Positions 17,859-27,245 are shown, counted from the stretch's first letter. The stretch is 64,000 nucleotides of DNA from Halomonas sp. SpR1 (GCF_031010175.1 NZ_JAUAMB010000022.1:1-64000), one strand, 5' to 3'. The notes: generated by a model not told the origin, from the sequence alone. Numbers and translations are program-made.

Positions 17859-18863
17859 CTAGCGGCCTGACTTAATCGCACCGTAAACCTTGAAGCGGCG
17901 ATTATCTGCCAGAGTTTGGAAGTCATTGAACGCGCGCTGCAGATGCTCGGGATAGGGCAAGAAGCCATTGGCGACGATCACCAGTCGTCCACCAGCATTC
18001 AGATGCTCTGGCGCCGAGCCAATCAAACGCTGGCTGGGGCCATAGCTGATGTCGCGCTCTTTATGAAAAGGCGGGTTGCTGACAATCCAGTCAAACTGCT
18101 CGCCTTCAAGCGCGCTAAACACATCACTGCAGAGCACCCGACCTTCTAGCCCATTTGCCGCTAAGGTGCGCTTGCACGCTTCTACCGCAAAGGCGCTGAC
18201 GTCTACAGCAGTCACATGGTGACCACGCTGGGCCAACCAGGCGCTAATAATGCCGTCGCCACAGCCCATATCCAGCACTTTAAGCGTTTTTTTCGGCAAA
18301 CTACTTTCCAAACTCTCCAATAGTAATAGCGTGCCTTCATCCACTTTGCCGTGGCCAAATACGCCTGGGTGGCTGACTAATGTTAAACCTAGCGTCCCAA
18401 ACGTTTGCCAAGCGCTGGCGCTGGAGGAATCCAGCGCGACGGTACGTGTAGCGAATAAAGAGCAGCGCCGCGCGTTGTCGCGTTTATCCCAGGGCATGCC
18501 CAACTCATCAAGCATCTTGGGAACGCGTTTAATGCCGCCTTGATGTTCACCCACAATTTCAATGGGCGTCCCTTCAGGAAGCTGCTCGCATAACCACTTG
18601 AGCCACCAAATACCTAACTGATGTGCCTTCGGCCAAAACAGCACAACCTCTTTGCCAAAAGGCTCGCCTGCGGCTAAGTCAAAAGGCGTTCGGGCCTGTT
18701 TACCTTTCGCCTGCCATTCACGCAGTGCGTCAAAATCACCACTTACCACACCCGTCGATTGATCAATAAGCCAGCCATCAACGGGTGGGCCTACAACCCA
18801 CAGCGATGCGTAGTTATCTTTTTGGCGCTCTAACAGCTGGCACGCTGGGGCTTGGGCACTCAT
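17859..18863 (-). CDS. rsmC: 16S rRNA m2G1207 methyltransferase RsmC
   Basis: Methylates G1207 of 16S rRNA in the 30S subunit. The 334-aa protein has a degenerate N-terminal methyltransferase-like domain and an active C-terminal one, with the SAM loop DMGCGDG at 198-204 and the catalytic NPPF motif at 263-266 followed by H. Its ATG overlaps the cmoM stop by four bases (ATGA), so two RNA methyltransferases are translationally coupled. Confidence 0.94.
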   Translation of the reverse strand: MSAQAPACQLLERQKDNYASLWVVGPPVDGWLIDQSTGVVSGDFDALREWQAKGKQARTPFDLAAGEPFGKEVVLFWPKAHQLGIWWLKWLCEQLPEGTPIEIVGEHQGGIKRVPKMLDELGMPWDKRDNARRCSLFATRTVALDSSSASAWQTFGTLGLTLVSHPGVFGHGKVDEGTLLLLESLESSLPKKTLKVLDMGCGDGIISAWLAQRGHHVTAVDVSAFAVEACKRTLAANGLEGRVLCSDVFSALEGEQFDWIVSNPPFHKERDISYGPSQRLIGSAPEHLNAGGRLVIVANGFLPYPEHLQRAFNDFQTLADNRRFKVYGAIKSGR

Positions 18864-19699
18864 TCATCGATCTCCGGTTTAATTAAGGTATAAAGCAGGT
18901 AGCGGCCCAGGCGCCAATGAGGGTCATGGCGGCAGTACTGTTTTTCCAGCGCCAGCAGCGTTTCCGTTTCTGCTGGGGTTGCGGGGGGATGGCGCAGGTA
19001 GTCTTGAAATACGCGGATACCGGCGACTGCGTCTATTTGCAAGCCGCTCGCAGCGCTCCACTGCTCAATCTCAGCGTGACTTACCGGCGAAATGGGCGTC
19101 AGTCGCTGGCGCTTGCCCTTCCCTGCTAAGCGGTCGCTCAACGCCTTCTCAAGATTGCCTTTGACCGCGTTAGAAAAGCGCAGCGCATCGCGGTTAAACA
19201 CCATTAAACTCAACTGCCCTCCCGGTGCCATTAACTGACTCAAGGTGGCTAACGCTGCCTGAGGGTCACCCAGCCACTCCAACACTGCGTGGCAAGTAAT
19301 TAAAGGCCATGGGCCTGGGGCCTGATTGGTAAGTTCTTGCAGGGGCACCTGCAGATAAGTGAGCGCCGTTTCCGGCAACGTCTTGGCGTCACGGTGCCAG
19401 GTTTTCGCATAATTCAGCATATCTGCTGAGGGCTCCGCCATCGTAACGCTATGTCCTCGCTCAGCAAACCATGCTGCTTGTTGGCCCAGGCCACCACCGA
19501 CATCGAGCACTTTCTGGTGACTCAAAGAGAGCATTTGCGGCAACAGATAGTCCAGCATTGCCAAACGCAGCTCGCCACGGGGCGCTTGGTAGAGCGAACG
19601 CGAAAACTTATCGGCTAACCCGTCAAAATAGCGATCGCCAGCCTGGGTTAATTGATAGTTTTTTACTTCTTGGTTTACTAATTTATCGTTGGGGTGCAT
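18860..19699 (-). CDS. cmoM: tRNA 5-carboxymethoxyuridine methyltransferase CmoM
   Basis: CmoM methylates cmo5U34 to the methyl ester mcmo5U, finishing the pathway begun by CmoA and CmoB. Recognised by RYFDGLADKFSRSLY, the SAM loop VLDVGGGLGQQAAWFAERGH, HAVLEWLGDP and the C-terminal VFQDYLR and LGRYLLY blocks, all close to E. coli CmoM (SmtA). The start is uncertain: ATG at 19699 (279 aa) or ATG at 19720; neither has a strong Shine-Dalgarno. The upstream amidase ends at 19735 on the same strand. Confidence 0.9.
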   Translation of the reverse strand: MHPNDKLVNQEVKNYQLTQAGDRYFDGLADKFSRSLYQAPRGELRLAMLDYLLPQMLSLSHQKVLDVGGGLGQQAAWFAERGHSVTMAEPSADMLNYAKTWHRDAKTLPETALTYLQVPLQELTNQAPGPWPLITCHAVLEWLGDPQAALATLSQLMAPGGQLSLMVFNRDALRFSNAVKGNLEKALSDRLAGKGKRQRLTPISPVSHAEIEQWSAASGLQIDAVAGIRVFQDYLRHPPATPAETETLLALEKQYCRHDPHWRLGRYLLYTLIKPEIDE

Positions 19700-19734
19700 G
19701 CATAAGACCAAGCGTCGCATCAAAGCGGCGTAGT

Positions 19735-21252
19735 TTACCCTGCTTGCGCGCGGAACGCCTGCTGGGGTGAGAAGTGCTGCCAATCATCGTGCTGTTCCAT
19801 GGCAGCAGCAAGCTGAAGCAGCTGCTTGTCCTCCCCAAGGCGGCCCACCACCTGAACGCCAACCGGCAAGCCATTGGCCCCAATATGCATGGGCACTGAC
19901 ATGGCAGGCTGCCCGGTGAGATTGGCTAGCTGGGTAAACGGCGTTCGGCTGAGCGCATCTACCGCCAAGCGCTTCAGCATTCCCGCCTTCAACGCCAACG
20001 CGGGTATCCCAGGAATCGCCAACAGACCCATCATCCGCTCTCGCGTTTCAGAAGGATAAAGCTCGCCAATTTCTGGGGCTGAGTCTGCGGCTACCGGCAT
20101 AACCAGAGCATCATAGCGTCGATGAAACAGACTCATCTGCTCGGCCGCCACATGCCAGTAACGTTTCGCCATTTCGTAATCCCGCGCGGAAAGCTTTGCT
20201 CCCAATCGACCGATGGCGCGGGTTGAAGGCTCAATATCGAGCTTGCGGACAGGTATCCCGGTTTGCTGACTTACCCAAGCAAGATCCGCGGCCAAATGGC
20301 CCAAATAGAGGGTGAGATAGCTATCGGCTAGCGCCTCTCCATCAACGGGTGGGTCACACCACTCAACCTCATGCCCCATCCCTGCCAGCGCCGCAGCTGC
20401 CTTCTCAACCGCCAAACTAACCTCACGGTTTAACGTCGTCCCCAGGCCTCTGCTTAACGGCTCACCCAGCGAGACGGCAATCCGCAACGGTGGAGGCGGA
20501 GCCGACAACGCTGCCACATAACCGGTCTCTTTCGGCACTGGGTAGGGCCCCGATGCTGCCATACCGTTGATCTGTTCAAGCAGAGCAGCACTATCGCGTA
20601 CGCTTCGCGTCACGGCATGCTCAATTACCGCACCTTGCCATACCTCACCATGGGCAGGCGCAAGAGGAACCCGCCCACGCGAAGGTTTAAAGCCAAACAA
20701 TCCACAATAACTGGCAGGAATCCGTATAGAGCCTCCACCGTCCCCAGCGAGGGCCATCGGTACGATACCGTCGGCCACTGCTGACGCGGCGCCACCGCTG
20801 GAACCCCCAGGCGAGTACCCAGCCCGCCACGGGTTTTGGGGGTGCGGGTAAGCTTTCGGCTCAGTAATCCCCATCAAACCAAGTTCAGGGGCCGCTGTCT
20901 GCCCTACTATTACCAAGCCAGCGGCACGTGCACGCTGAATAAGTAGCGAATCTTCCTTCGGGCACCAGTGGGCCAGGGACGCGCTACCAAACGCCAGCGG
21001 CTCACCGGCCAGCGCCATTAAAAGGTCTTTACTTAAGGTGGGCACCCCGCCGAAGAGGGTATCAGCCGGGAGTTTTTGACTCTCTTGTCGTGCACGCTCA
21101 TAACGCGTTCGTACCACAGCGTTTAATGCAGGATTAAGTTTCTCAATAGCCGTTAGGGCCGCTTCCAGCACCTCCTCCCGACTGACTTCACGGCGGCGAA
21201 TCAGCTCGGCCAAACCCATCGCATCATACTGCTGGTACTCGTCAAAATGCAT
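19735..21252 (-). CDS. Amidase signature family hydrolase
   Basis: The 505-aa amidase has the Ser-cisSer-Lys triad: Lys75 in PTLSKDLL, cis-Ser in GGSSGG (149-154, likely Ser151) and nucleophile Ser175 in [10 protein letters not shown]. The substrate is unknown; the family includes nicotinamidases, aryl-amidases and 6-aminohexanoate hydrolases. It is not GatA-like in context, as no gatB/gatC is nearby. The stop is 14 bases before the earlier possible cmoM start, so these may be co-transcribed. Confidence 0.9.
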   Translation of the reverse strand: MHFDEYQQYDAMGLAELIRRREVSREEVLEAALTAIEKLNPALNAVVRTRYERARQESQKLPADTLFGGVPTLSKDLLMALAGEPLAFGSASLAHWCPKEDSLLIQRARAAGLVIVGQTAAPELGLMGITEPKAYPHPQNPWRAGYSPGGSSGGAASAVADGIVPMALAGDGGGSIRIPASYCGLFGFKPSRGRVPLAPAHGEVWQGAVIEHAVTRSVRDSAALLEQINGMAASGPYPVPKETGYVAALSAPPPPLRIAVSLGEPLSRGLGTTLNREVSLAVEKAAAALAGMGHEVEWCDPPVDGEALADSYLTLYLGHLAADLAWVSQQTGIPVRKLDIEPSTRAIGRLGAKLSARDYEMAKRYWHVAAEQMSLFHRRYDALVMPVAADSAPEIGELYPSETRERMMGLLAIPGIPALALKAGMLKRLAVDALSRTPFTQLANLTGQPAMSVPMHIGANGLPVGVQVVGRLGEDKQLLQLAAAMEQHDDWQHFSPQQAFRAQAG

Positions 21253-21575
21253 GGCAATAGCCCCATATTTTTTCTCAGCCTAGCAGAGAGTACGCATATC
21301 TTTTCTATCACCACTCCAGCAACCCCGACGCTTAGTCACAGTATCTAACACTGGTAACTCCCGACGTCGCCCCCTGCCTATGTCAGAAAATTAAAAAAAG
21401 CTATCAAAGAAAAAATAACTGATTAACAAAATATATTGATATGGGTTTGCAAAAGCATCCAGAATACTAGCTAATAAACTAAGAATACTGGTAACTATTT
21501 TCTATAGGTGTTGATAAATATCAATAAAGAAACATCACCTTTTTTTACAAAAACAATACAAATGGTGGAATTGAC
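21253..21575. other. AT-rich intergenic region before the PilZ gene
   Basis: This 323-bp stretch is much richer in A+T than its surroundings. It holds a direct repeat AGAATACT(A/G)G at 21461-21470 and 21482-21491, 21 bp (two helical turns) apart, and an inverted repeat TTGATA-AA-TATCAA at 21511-21524, about 50 bp before the start codon. It likely carries the promoter of the downstream PilZ gene. I see no gene in it. Confidence 0.6.
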
Positions 21576-23306
21576 ATGCTTATCGACACAACCATTCAAC
21601 ATACTACCAGCCAAATAATTAAATCGTTGTTCAATAAAGATCACACCATTACGATTTTTTCTAAGGAAGCGGCCCAATCCATCGAGGCGACAGCTATTAA
21701 AGTTGAGCCCAATAATAGAAAAATTACTCTAGAGATAAAGTACACAGGCCTTTCGCTGTCGCCCTACCTAAATAACGACACCATATCGTTTGATATAGAG
21801 GCCTCGCGGCATGGGCATGGTTCCGAAGAAATTTATAATATTGAGCACGTTCCTGCTCATATCATCCAAATAGGCACCCACACTTACCACCTAGAGTGCC
21901 AACTACCTAACTCTATCTTTTCCTCTGATAACCGTGGTGCGCTAAGAGTCCCTTTCGTTCTTGGCATGCACGCCCGCGTTTACCTGGAAGTGTTTGCCCA
22001 CGAACTCAATATAGAAGGAAAAGTACGTAACCTCTCAGTGGGCGGCTGTATGGTGAATGTGCGCCTCGAAGACAGCATTGCGCTTTCTGTCGATCAGGTA
22101 CTGCCAAGGGTAACGCTAAAATTTCCCAATGGAGAGGCATTTGATACCCCAGGCCGCATTCGTCATATGCGCCCTTTTGGCAATCATGGCCATGCCGCCG
22201 TTGGCATAGAGTTCCTTGATCTGACCCCTGCCTCGACGGAAACGCTATTCCATTACGTTTCTGAAGCTGAATTCGAAGCCGCTTTACGCTCGGGCACACA
22301 ACAGACCTCGCGGGCAAGGTCAAAACTGTTCATAGCAGATGCGAAAGAGAAAAAAATGCAGCATAAAGAAGAGCATGACCAACTTGTAAATGCCCAACAA
22401 CCGCCCCTACTGCGGGGCATTCTCGAAATCGCCCAGCAGCTCCAAATCATGTTGATGTTTATGAAAAATAAACATCTATTGCCCGCAGAAATTTTATATG
22501 AGTGCGTAGACAGCATTCTGTATATGGTCAACCATGACCGCAAAGCCCTACAGTATGCCTTGACGTATTTGCACGATGAGCCGGAGTGGGTACGCCACGC
22601 CATTCAAGTGGGTAGCCAGCTCGCCATGATGCTGATTAGCCGCGACCCCTATGCCTACAAAACGCGGGAAGCAGTCGCGGGCGCCTTGCTTCATACCATG
22701 GGCAAGCCACTGCTCATTAGTGAACAGTTGCCCTCACTGAAAATTCACATGTCGCCGTCGCAAAGGGGGATACTCAAGCAGCATGTACACACCCTGAGCA
22801 AAAAACTGTCGGTTCTCGACTGGACACCTAGCCCAACGTGCAGCGACATTATCCTCAATGCAAACGAACGGCTCGACGGCAGTGGCTATCCCGCAGGAAA
22901 GCAGGCAGAAGCGTTATCAGAAATCGTTCGATTAGTTAGTGTTATCAAAGTAATCAACAAGCTAACCCATGAACGCAATGGACAGCACCCTCAGCAACCA
23001 CTGGATGCTTACCGGTGGGTCAATAGCCGTCCTGAGACGTATGAAAAGTCACTGCTGGTTGAGTATATCCAACACTTTGGCCTTTACCCTATCGGCAGCT
23101 TGGCTAAATTTTCAAACGGTTTTCTGGCCTGGATTGTGGATGTAGATGCAAGGGGAATGCCTTGCAAAGTAAACGTTGTTAAAAACTTGGCTTTTAGGGA
23201 CACTTCCATTGATACCGTACTGTTTAGTAACGATTTTAACCAGATCGGTCGTCTAGAAGGGACGGTCAATCCTAGCGACTATAATGTAAGCATGAAAAAA
23301 GCATAG
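21576..23306 (+). CDS. PilZ domain protein with degenerate HD-GYP-like C-terminus
   Basis: The 576-aa cytoplasmic protein has an N-terminal YcgR-like beta domain (about 1-115), a PilZ domain with the c-di-GMP motifs R120-x3-R124 and N152-x-S154-x2-G157, a linker, and a C-terminal HD-GYP-like domain (about 300-480). The expected HD doublet is H373-T374 and the HHE motif reads ANE, while GSGYP is kept at 435-439, so phosphodiesterase activity is unlikely. I infer a c-di-GMP effector or receptor. GGTGGA precedes the ATG. The gene and its promoter are AT-rich compared with its neighbours, so it may have been acquired. Confidence 0.82.
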   Translation: MLIDTTIQHTTSQIIKSLFNKDHTITIFSKEAAQSIEATAIKVEPNNRKITLEIKYTGLSLSPYLNNDTISFDIEASRHGHGSEEIYNIEHVPAHIIQIGTHTYHLECQLPNSIFSSDNRGALRVPFVLGMHARVYLEVFAHELNIEGKVRNLSVGGCMVNVRLEDSIALSVDQVLPRVTLKFPNGEAFDTPGRIRHMRPFGNHGHAAVGIEFLDLTPASTETLFHYVSEAEFEAALRSGTQQTSRARSKLFIADAKEKKMQHKEEHDQLVNAQQPPLLRGILEIAQQLQIMLMFMKNKHLLPAEILYECVDSILYMVNHDRKALQYALTYLHDEPEWVRHAIQVGSQLAMMLISRDPYAYKTREAVAGALLHTMGKPLLISEQLPSLKIHMSPSQRGILKQHVHTLSKKLSVLDWTPSPTCSDIILNANERLDGSGYPAGKQAEALSEIVRLVSVIKVINKLTHERNGQHPQQPLDAYRWVNSRPETYEKSLLVEYIQHFGLYPIGSLAKFSNGFLAWIVDVDARGMPCKVNVVKNLAFRDTSIDTVLFSNDFNQIGRLEGTVNPSDYNVSMKKA

Positions 23307-23390
23307 CCAGGCTTATCCGTTCTTAAATACAACCATTCCCAACTACAACCACTCTCAAAAGTCGTTGCTAAGTCATATAGTTTTGCACAG

Positions 23391-23408
23391 AATGGAACCG
23401 ATACCATT
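23391..23408. promoter_or_regulatory. LacI-type operator, autoregulatory site
   Basis: The 18-bp imperfect palindrome AATGGAACCGATACCATT ends 14 bp before the LacI-family start codon. Its reverse complement, AATGGTATCGGTTCCATT, matches a second site before kdgK at 16 of 18 positions. The central CG is typical of LacI-family operators. Confidence 0.8.
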
Positions 23409-23422
23409 ACCCTAAGTGTTTT

Positions 23423-24439
23423 ATGTCTTCCCTCCTACGTCGTTCCACCATTCTCGAAGTAGCCCGCCTCGCTGGTGCCTCTAAAACCAGCGTTTCGCGC
23501 TATTTTGGCGAAGAGCGTGACCGGCTATCCCCATCACTTCAGGCGCGTATCGCCCAGGCGGCAAGCACCCTTGGTTACCAGCCGAATCAGATGGCACGCG
23601 GGCTAAAAGGCGGGCACTCTAAATTGATCGGCATGTTGGTCGCCGATATCCGCAACCCGTTTTCAGTGGCCATCACCCACGGTGTCGAGCAAGCGTGCCG
23701 CCAATACGGCTACTCGCTAGTCGTGTGTAATACCGACAATGACCCGGAGCAGGAGCGCCAACATTTAGACTTACTAAGCGCCTATCAAGTGGAAGGCTTG
23801 GTGGTAAATCCATCCGGCAGCCCCGAACGCCAACTGCACACCTTTATCAGCCAGGGAACCCCTATCGTGCTGCTAGACCGCGAAGTCGACCATGTGGAGG
23901 CGGAGGTGGTTGGGCTCGATAATCACCTAGCCGTTGATATGGCGCTCGAACACTTGTGCGTCCAGGGCTACCAAGCCGTACTGTATGTCAGCGAAGCGCC
24001 CGAGCAGTCAAGCACGCGACAACGGCGGTTGTTCCGCTTTCACCAAGCTGCCGAGCAGCGAGGACTGCATCATGGGACATTGCTGCTTGCTGCCCCAGAT
24101 GGCTCAGCATCGCAGCAAACGCTAAGCGACTTTTTAGTCGCTCATCGACAGTACGCTTGCGCAGTTTTGTGCGGTAACGGCAATGCCACCCTAGCCGTGA
24201 CTCGCCTGTTTCAGCAGTTGGGTTTAGCGCTTGGCAAGGTAGGGTTGATGGGAATTGATGAGCTCGACTGGTGCGCCTTAGTGCCTCCCGGCATTACCAC
24301 CCTTGCCCAGCCCACCGATGCGATCGGCAAAACAGCAGTTGAGTGTTTGATGCATCGCATTGCACCGCGCACATCGACAATGCCAACCACTGTGAGCTTT
24401 GCCCCTAGTCTGATTGAACGAGGCTCTACCCAGCGCTAA
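23423..24439 (+). CDS. LacI family transcriptional regulator of the KDG operon
   Basis: The 338-aa repressor has an N-terminal LacI HTH (about residues 8-57, with TILEVARLAGASKTSVSRYF and the hinge NQMARGLKGG) and a periplasmic-binding-type effector domain. It most likely controls kdgK, the ketoaldonate reductase and the HAD phosphatase downstream, as the same operator sits in front of both transcription units. The ligand is probably a sugar acid such as gluconate, 2-ketogluconate or KDG; this is inferred from context. Confidence 0.9.
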   Translation: MSSLLRRSTILEVARLAGASKTSVSRYFGEERDRLSPSLQARIAQAASTLGYQPNQMARGLKGGHSKLIGMLVADIRNPFSVAITHGVEQACRQYGYSLVVCNTDNDPEQERQHLDLLSAYQVEGLVVNPSGSPERQLHTFISQGTPIVLLDREVDHVEAEVVGLDNHLAVDMALEHLCVQGYQAVLYVSEAPEQSSTRQRRLFRFHQAAEQRGLHHGTLLLAAPDGSASQQTLSDFLVAHRQYACAVLCGNGNATLAVTRLFQQLGLALGKVGLMGIDELDWCALVPPGITTLAQPTDAIGKTAVECLMHRIAPRTSTMPTTVSFAPSLIERGSTQR

Positions 24440-24471
24440 TTTTTAAGTCACCGCTAGAAAAGAGTCGCAAA

Positions 24472-24489
24472 AATGGTATCGTTCCCATT
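24472..24489. promoter_or_regulatory. LacI-type operator before kdgK
   Basis: AATGGTATCGTTCCCATT lies 35 bp before the chosen kdgK start at 24525 and is the partner of the site at 23391-23408. Its position between the lacI stop and kdgK supports repression of the kdgK operon by the adjacent regulator. Confidence 0.8.
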
Positions 24490-24524
24490 GAATGATAATA
24501 AACTGCACAACGAGAGTATTGACC

Positions 24525-25508
24525 ATGCCCCACTCTATCTCTAGCCCGCCAGAAATTCTCACCTTTGGCGAAGCCATGGCCATGTTTGTGGCTGATACAC
24601 CGGGCGATTTATCCGGCATTGAGGGTTTCCACCGCCGCTTGGCCGGGGCCGACAACAATGTCGCCATCGGTCTCTCAAGGCTAGGTTTTCACGTGGGCTG
24701 GTTAAGCCGAGTGGGAACCGATAGCTTTGGAAGGTTTATTCAGGCGGCTTTAACAGCGGAAGGTATCGATGACCGCTATATCCACGCTGATGCACAGCAT
24801 CCCACCGGCCTGCTCTTCAAAGAGCGCGCCCAGGGCGGCGCCGACCCGCGAGTAGAATATTTCAGACGTGGTAGTGCCGCCAGCCATCTGAGTGTTGACG
24901 ACGCCCGGAGTGTCGACTTTCAGGCGCTTAACCACCTGCACGCAACGGGCATTACCCCGGCGTTATCTGAAAGCGCCTGCCAGCTTAGCCATCATTTGAT
25001 GGAGCAGGCCCGCGCCCATGGCGCCAGTATTTCCTTTGACCCCAATTTGCGGCCGTCACTTTGGCCCAGCGAAAACGTTATGCGATCGACCCTCAACGAA
25101 CTTGCCGGCCGTGCCGACTGGGTGCTCCCTGGGCTTTCCGAGGGTCAGCTTCTCACCGGGCAGAAGACCCCTTACGACATAGCAGGCTACTATCTGGATC
25201 AAGGCGCCTCCGCGGTGATTATCAAACTGGGCCCAGAAGGCAGCTATTATCGCGGCAACCTGGATGGCCACGAAGAGAGCTTTACGGTAGGCGGTTGCCC
25301 TGTCGCTGAGGTGGTGGATACCGTAGGTGCAGGCGATGGCTTTGCCGTTGGCGTGATCAGCGCCCTACTTGACGGAGCTACAGCACGCCAAGCCGCCCAG
25401 CGGGGAAATCTAATCGGTGCTCAGGCAATTCAAGTCATCGGTGATATGGAAGGCCTGCCAAGTCGAGAGCGGCTACAGGCGCTTGAAGCAGAGCAACCCA
25501 CTGCCTAA
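24525..25508 (+). CDS. kdgK: 2-dehydro-3-deoxygluconokinase (KDG kinase)
   Basis: PfkB-family kinase making KDPG from KDG and ATP, the common last step before KDPG aldolase for the uronate branches in this window. The 327-aa protein has the N-terminal GEAMAMFVAD and GGxxxN-like AGADNNVAIGLSRLG segments and the C-terminal signature DTVGAGDGFAVG with the catalytic Asp. I start at the ATG at 24525; an in-frame ATG at 24492 immediately abuts the operator and adds residues not typical of the family. No eda is seen here. Confidence 0.92.
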   Translation: MPHSISSPPEILTFGEAMAMFVADTPGDLSGIEGFHRRLAGADNNVAIGLSRLGFHVGWLSRVGTDSFGRFIQAALTAEGIDDRYIHADAQHPTGLLFKERAQGGADPRVEYFRRGSAASHLSVDDARSVDFQALNHLHATGITPALSESACQLSHHLMEQARAHGASISFDPNLRPSLWPSENVMRSTLNELAGRADWVLPGLSEGQLLTGQKTPYDIAGYYLDQGASAVIIKLGPEGSYYRGNLDGHEESFTVGGCPVAEVVDTVGAGDGFAVGVISALLDGATARQAAQRGNLIGAQAIQVIGDMEGLPSRERLQALEAEQPTA

Positions 25509-25553
25509 CTCGCCTCGTTTTTTAGTAGCCGCTTTTTTACACAGGAGATAACA

Positions 25554-26528
25554 ATGAAAAAACGTCTAGTGGTTCAAGGACGACTCAGCGACGCTCAACT
25601 GGCTGAGCTTCACGATTTGTTTGAAGTGGATGTGCTGCCGAAGATCACCGCCCTTGATGCCCCTGAAAATCGTGCTCTTTTAGCGGAGGCGCACGGCATT
25701 ATCGGTTCCGGTTTGGCGATTACGCCCCAGTTGCTAGACGCAGCACCTAAGTTGAAAGTCATATCCACCATATCGGTGGGCTACGACAATATCCCCGTCG
25801 ATGAACTGACAAAACGCGGCATTATGCTGTGCAATACGCCAGATGTACTTACCGAAACCACCGCCGATACCGGTTTTGCACTGATCATGGCCACCGCGCG
25901 CCGGGTGGTGGAGTTAGCCGATTGGGTGAAAGCAGGTGAATGGAAAGCCAGTATTGGTCCTACGCAGTTTGGTAGCGATGTGCATGGCAAAACCCTTGGC
26001 ATGGTGGGATTTGGTCGCATTGGCCAAGCTGTTGCCAGACGCGGTGCGCTTGGCTTTGGCATGCCGGTGCTCTACTCCAATGCTTCCCCCAAGCCCGCAT
26101 TAGAACGCGAGCTTGGCGCTAAGCGCCGCGAACTCAACCAACTGCTGGCCGAAGCCGACTTTGTCTGTGTCACGGTGCCGCTGACTGCCGAGACCGAACA
26201 CCTGATCGGCGCCCAGGAGTTCGCAAAAATGAAGCCAACCGGCATTTTCATCAATATCGCCCGCGGCAAAGTGGTCGATGAAGCGGCCTTGATATACGCC
26301 CTGGAAAGCGGCGCTATACAGGCAGCCGGGCTGGATGTCTTCGAGCAGGAGCCGCTCCCCGCCTCATCACCGCTACCGAAGATGTCCAATGTGGTCGCTT
26401 TGCCGCATATCGGCTCCGCCACCCATGAAACCCGCGACGCCATGGCCCAGCGGGCGGCGGATAATATCCGCTTGGCACTTCAGGGCGAGCGCCCGATCAG
26501 CCTAGTCAATCAGGAAACCTATCAATGA
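25554..26528 (+). CDS. D-isomer 2-hydroxyacid dehydrogenase, probable 2-ketogluconate reductase
   Basis: NAD(P)H-dependent reductase of the GhrB/TkrA group; the context suggests reduction of 2-ketogluconate or a related 2-ketoaldonate to the aldonate. The 324-aa protein has the dinucleotide loop GFGRIG at 152-157 and catalytic Arg237 (NIARGKVVDE), Glu266 (FEQEPL) and His285 (LPHIGSATHE). It is in the LacI-controlled operon after kdgK, and its stop overlaps the next start. Glyoxylate/hydroxypyruvate reductase activity is an alternative. Confidence 0.87.
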   Translation: MKKRLVVQGRLSDAQLAELHDLFEVDVLPKITALDAPENRALLAEAHGIIGSGLAITPQLLDAAPKLKVISTISVGYDNIPVDELTKRGIMLCNTPDVLTETTADTGFALIMATARRVVELADWVKAGEWKASIGPTQFGSDVHGKTLGMVGFGRIGQAVARRGALGFGMPVLYSNASPKPALERELGAKRRELNQLLAEADFVCVTVPLTAETEHLIGAQEFAKMKPTGIFINIARGKVVDEAALIYALESGAIQAAGLDVFEQEPLPASSPLPKMSNVVALPHIGSATHETRDAMAQRAADNIRLALQGERPISLVNQETYQ

Positions 26529-27202
26529 ATTCTATGCAGAACACGACCACACCTCTCTGCCTGCTGTTCGACTGCGATGGCACCCTGGTGGATAGCGAGA
26601 TACTGCTCGCCGAGGTGATGGGCGAGATTCTGCCTGAATTCGGCTTACCCTTTTCAGCTCGGCAGTATATGGATGAATTTCGCGGGGTGCGTTTCCAGAC
26701 CATCGTTCAAACCCTGGAAAAGCGTTTTCAGGTACTTGAAGAAGACGCTTTCTCTCAACTTGAAGCAGGCATGCGGGCGCGCATGGAAGCCCGTATGCGT
26801 GCCGAACTTGTGGCAATCCCCGGCATGCCGGCGGCTCTTGAACAGTTAAGCAACCACCCTATGGCCGTGGTCTCCAATGGCCCCGAGCGCAAAATTCGCT
26901 GCGCGCTGGAAAGCACTGATCTAGGCCACCATTTTGAAGGCAAGCTGTTCAGCGCCTATACCCTTAATGTGTGGAAACCTGACCCCGAGCTGTATCGCAA
27001 GGCGGCCGTCTCCATGGGTCACCCTCCCCACCAATGCGTGGTGATCGATGATGCCGCAGTGGGTGTCGAGGCGGGTCTGGCGGCAGGCATGCACGTTATT
27101 CATCTCAACCACTTTCCCAACGAGGAAAGCACCCCCAAAGGGGCGATTGGCATCCATCACGCCAGTGAACTACCCGCCGCTATAGCGCGCTTAAACTGCT
27201 GA
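26525..27202 (+). CDS. HAD family phosphatase (YieH-like, possible 6-phosphogluconate phosphatase)
   Basis: The 225-aa HAD hydrolase has the nucleophile motif FDCDGT (Asp16, Asp18), a helical cap, the motif VVSNGP and the C-terminal VVIDDAAVGVEAG. It resembles E. coli YieH, which dephosphorylates 6-phosphogluconate. Coupled by ATGA overlap to the ketoaldonate reductase, it may relieve excess phosphorylated sugar acids in the Entner-Doudoroff route. This role is inferred; HAD specificity is hard to read from sequence. Confidence 0.85.
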   Translation: MNSMQNTTTPLCLLFDCDGTLVDSEILLAEVMGEILPEFGLPFSARQYMDEFRGVRFQTIVQTLEKRFQVLEEDAFSQLEAGMRARMEARMRAELVAIPGMPAALEQLSNHPMAVVSNGPERKIRCALESTDLGHHFEGKLFSAYTLNVWKPDPELYRKAAVSMGHPPHQCVVIDDAAVGVEAGLAAGMHVIHLNHFPNEESTPKGAIGIHHASELPAAIARLNC

Positions 27203-27245
27203 TTGCAGTTGCTTAGCTGACTGTTTAACCACCGCTCTTACTCGA

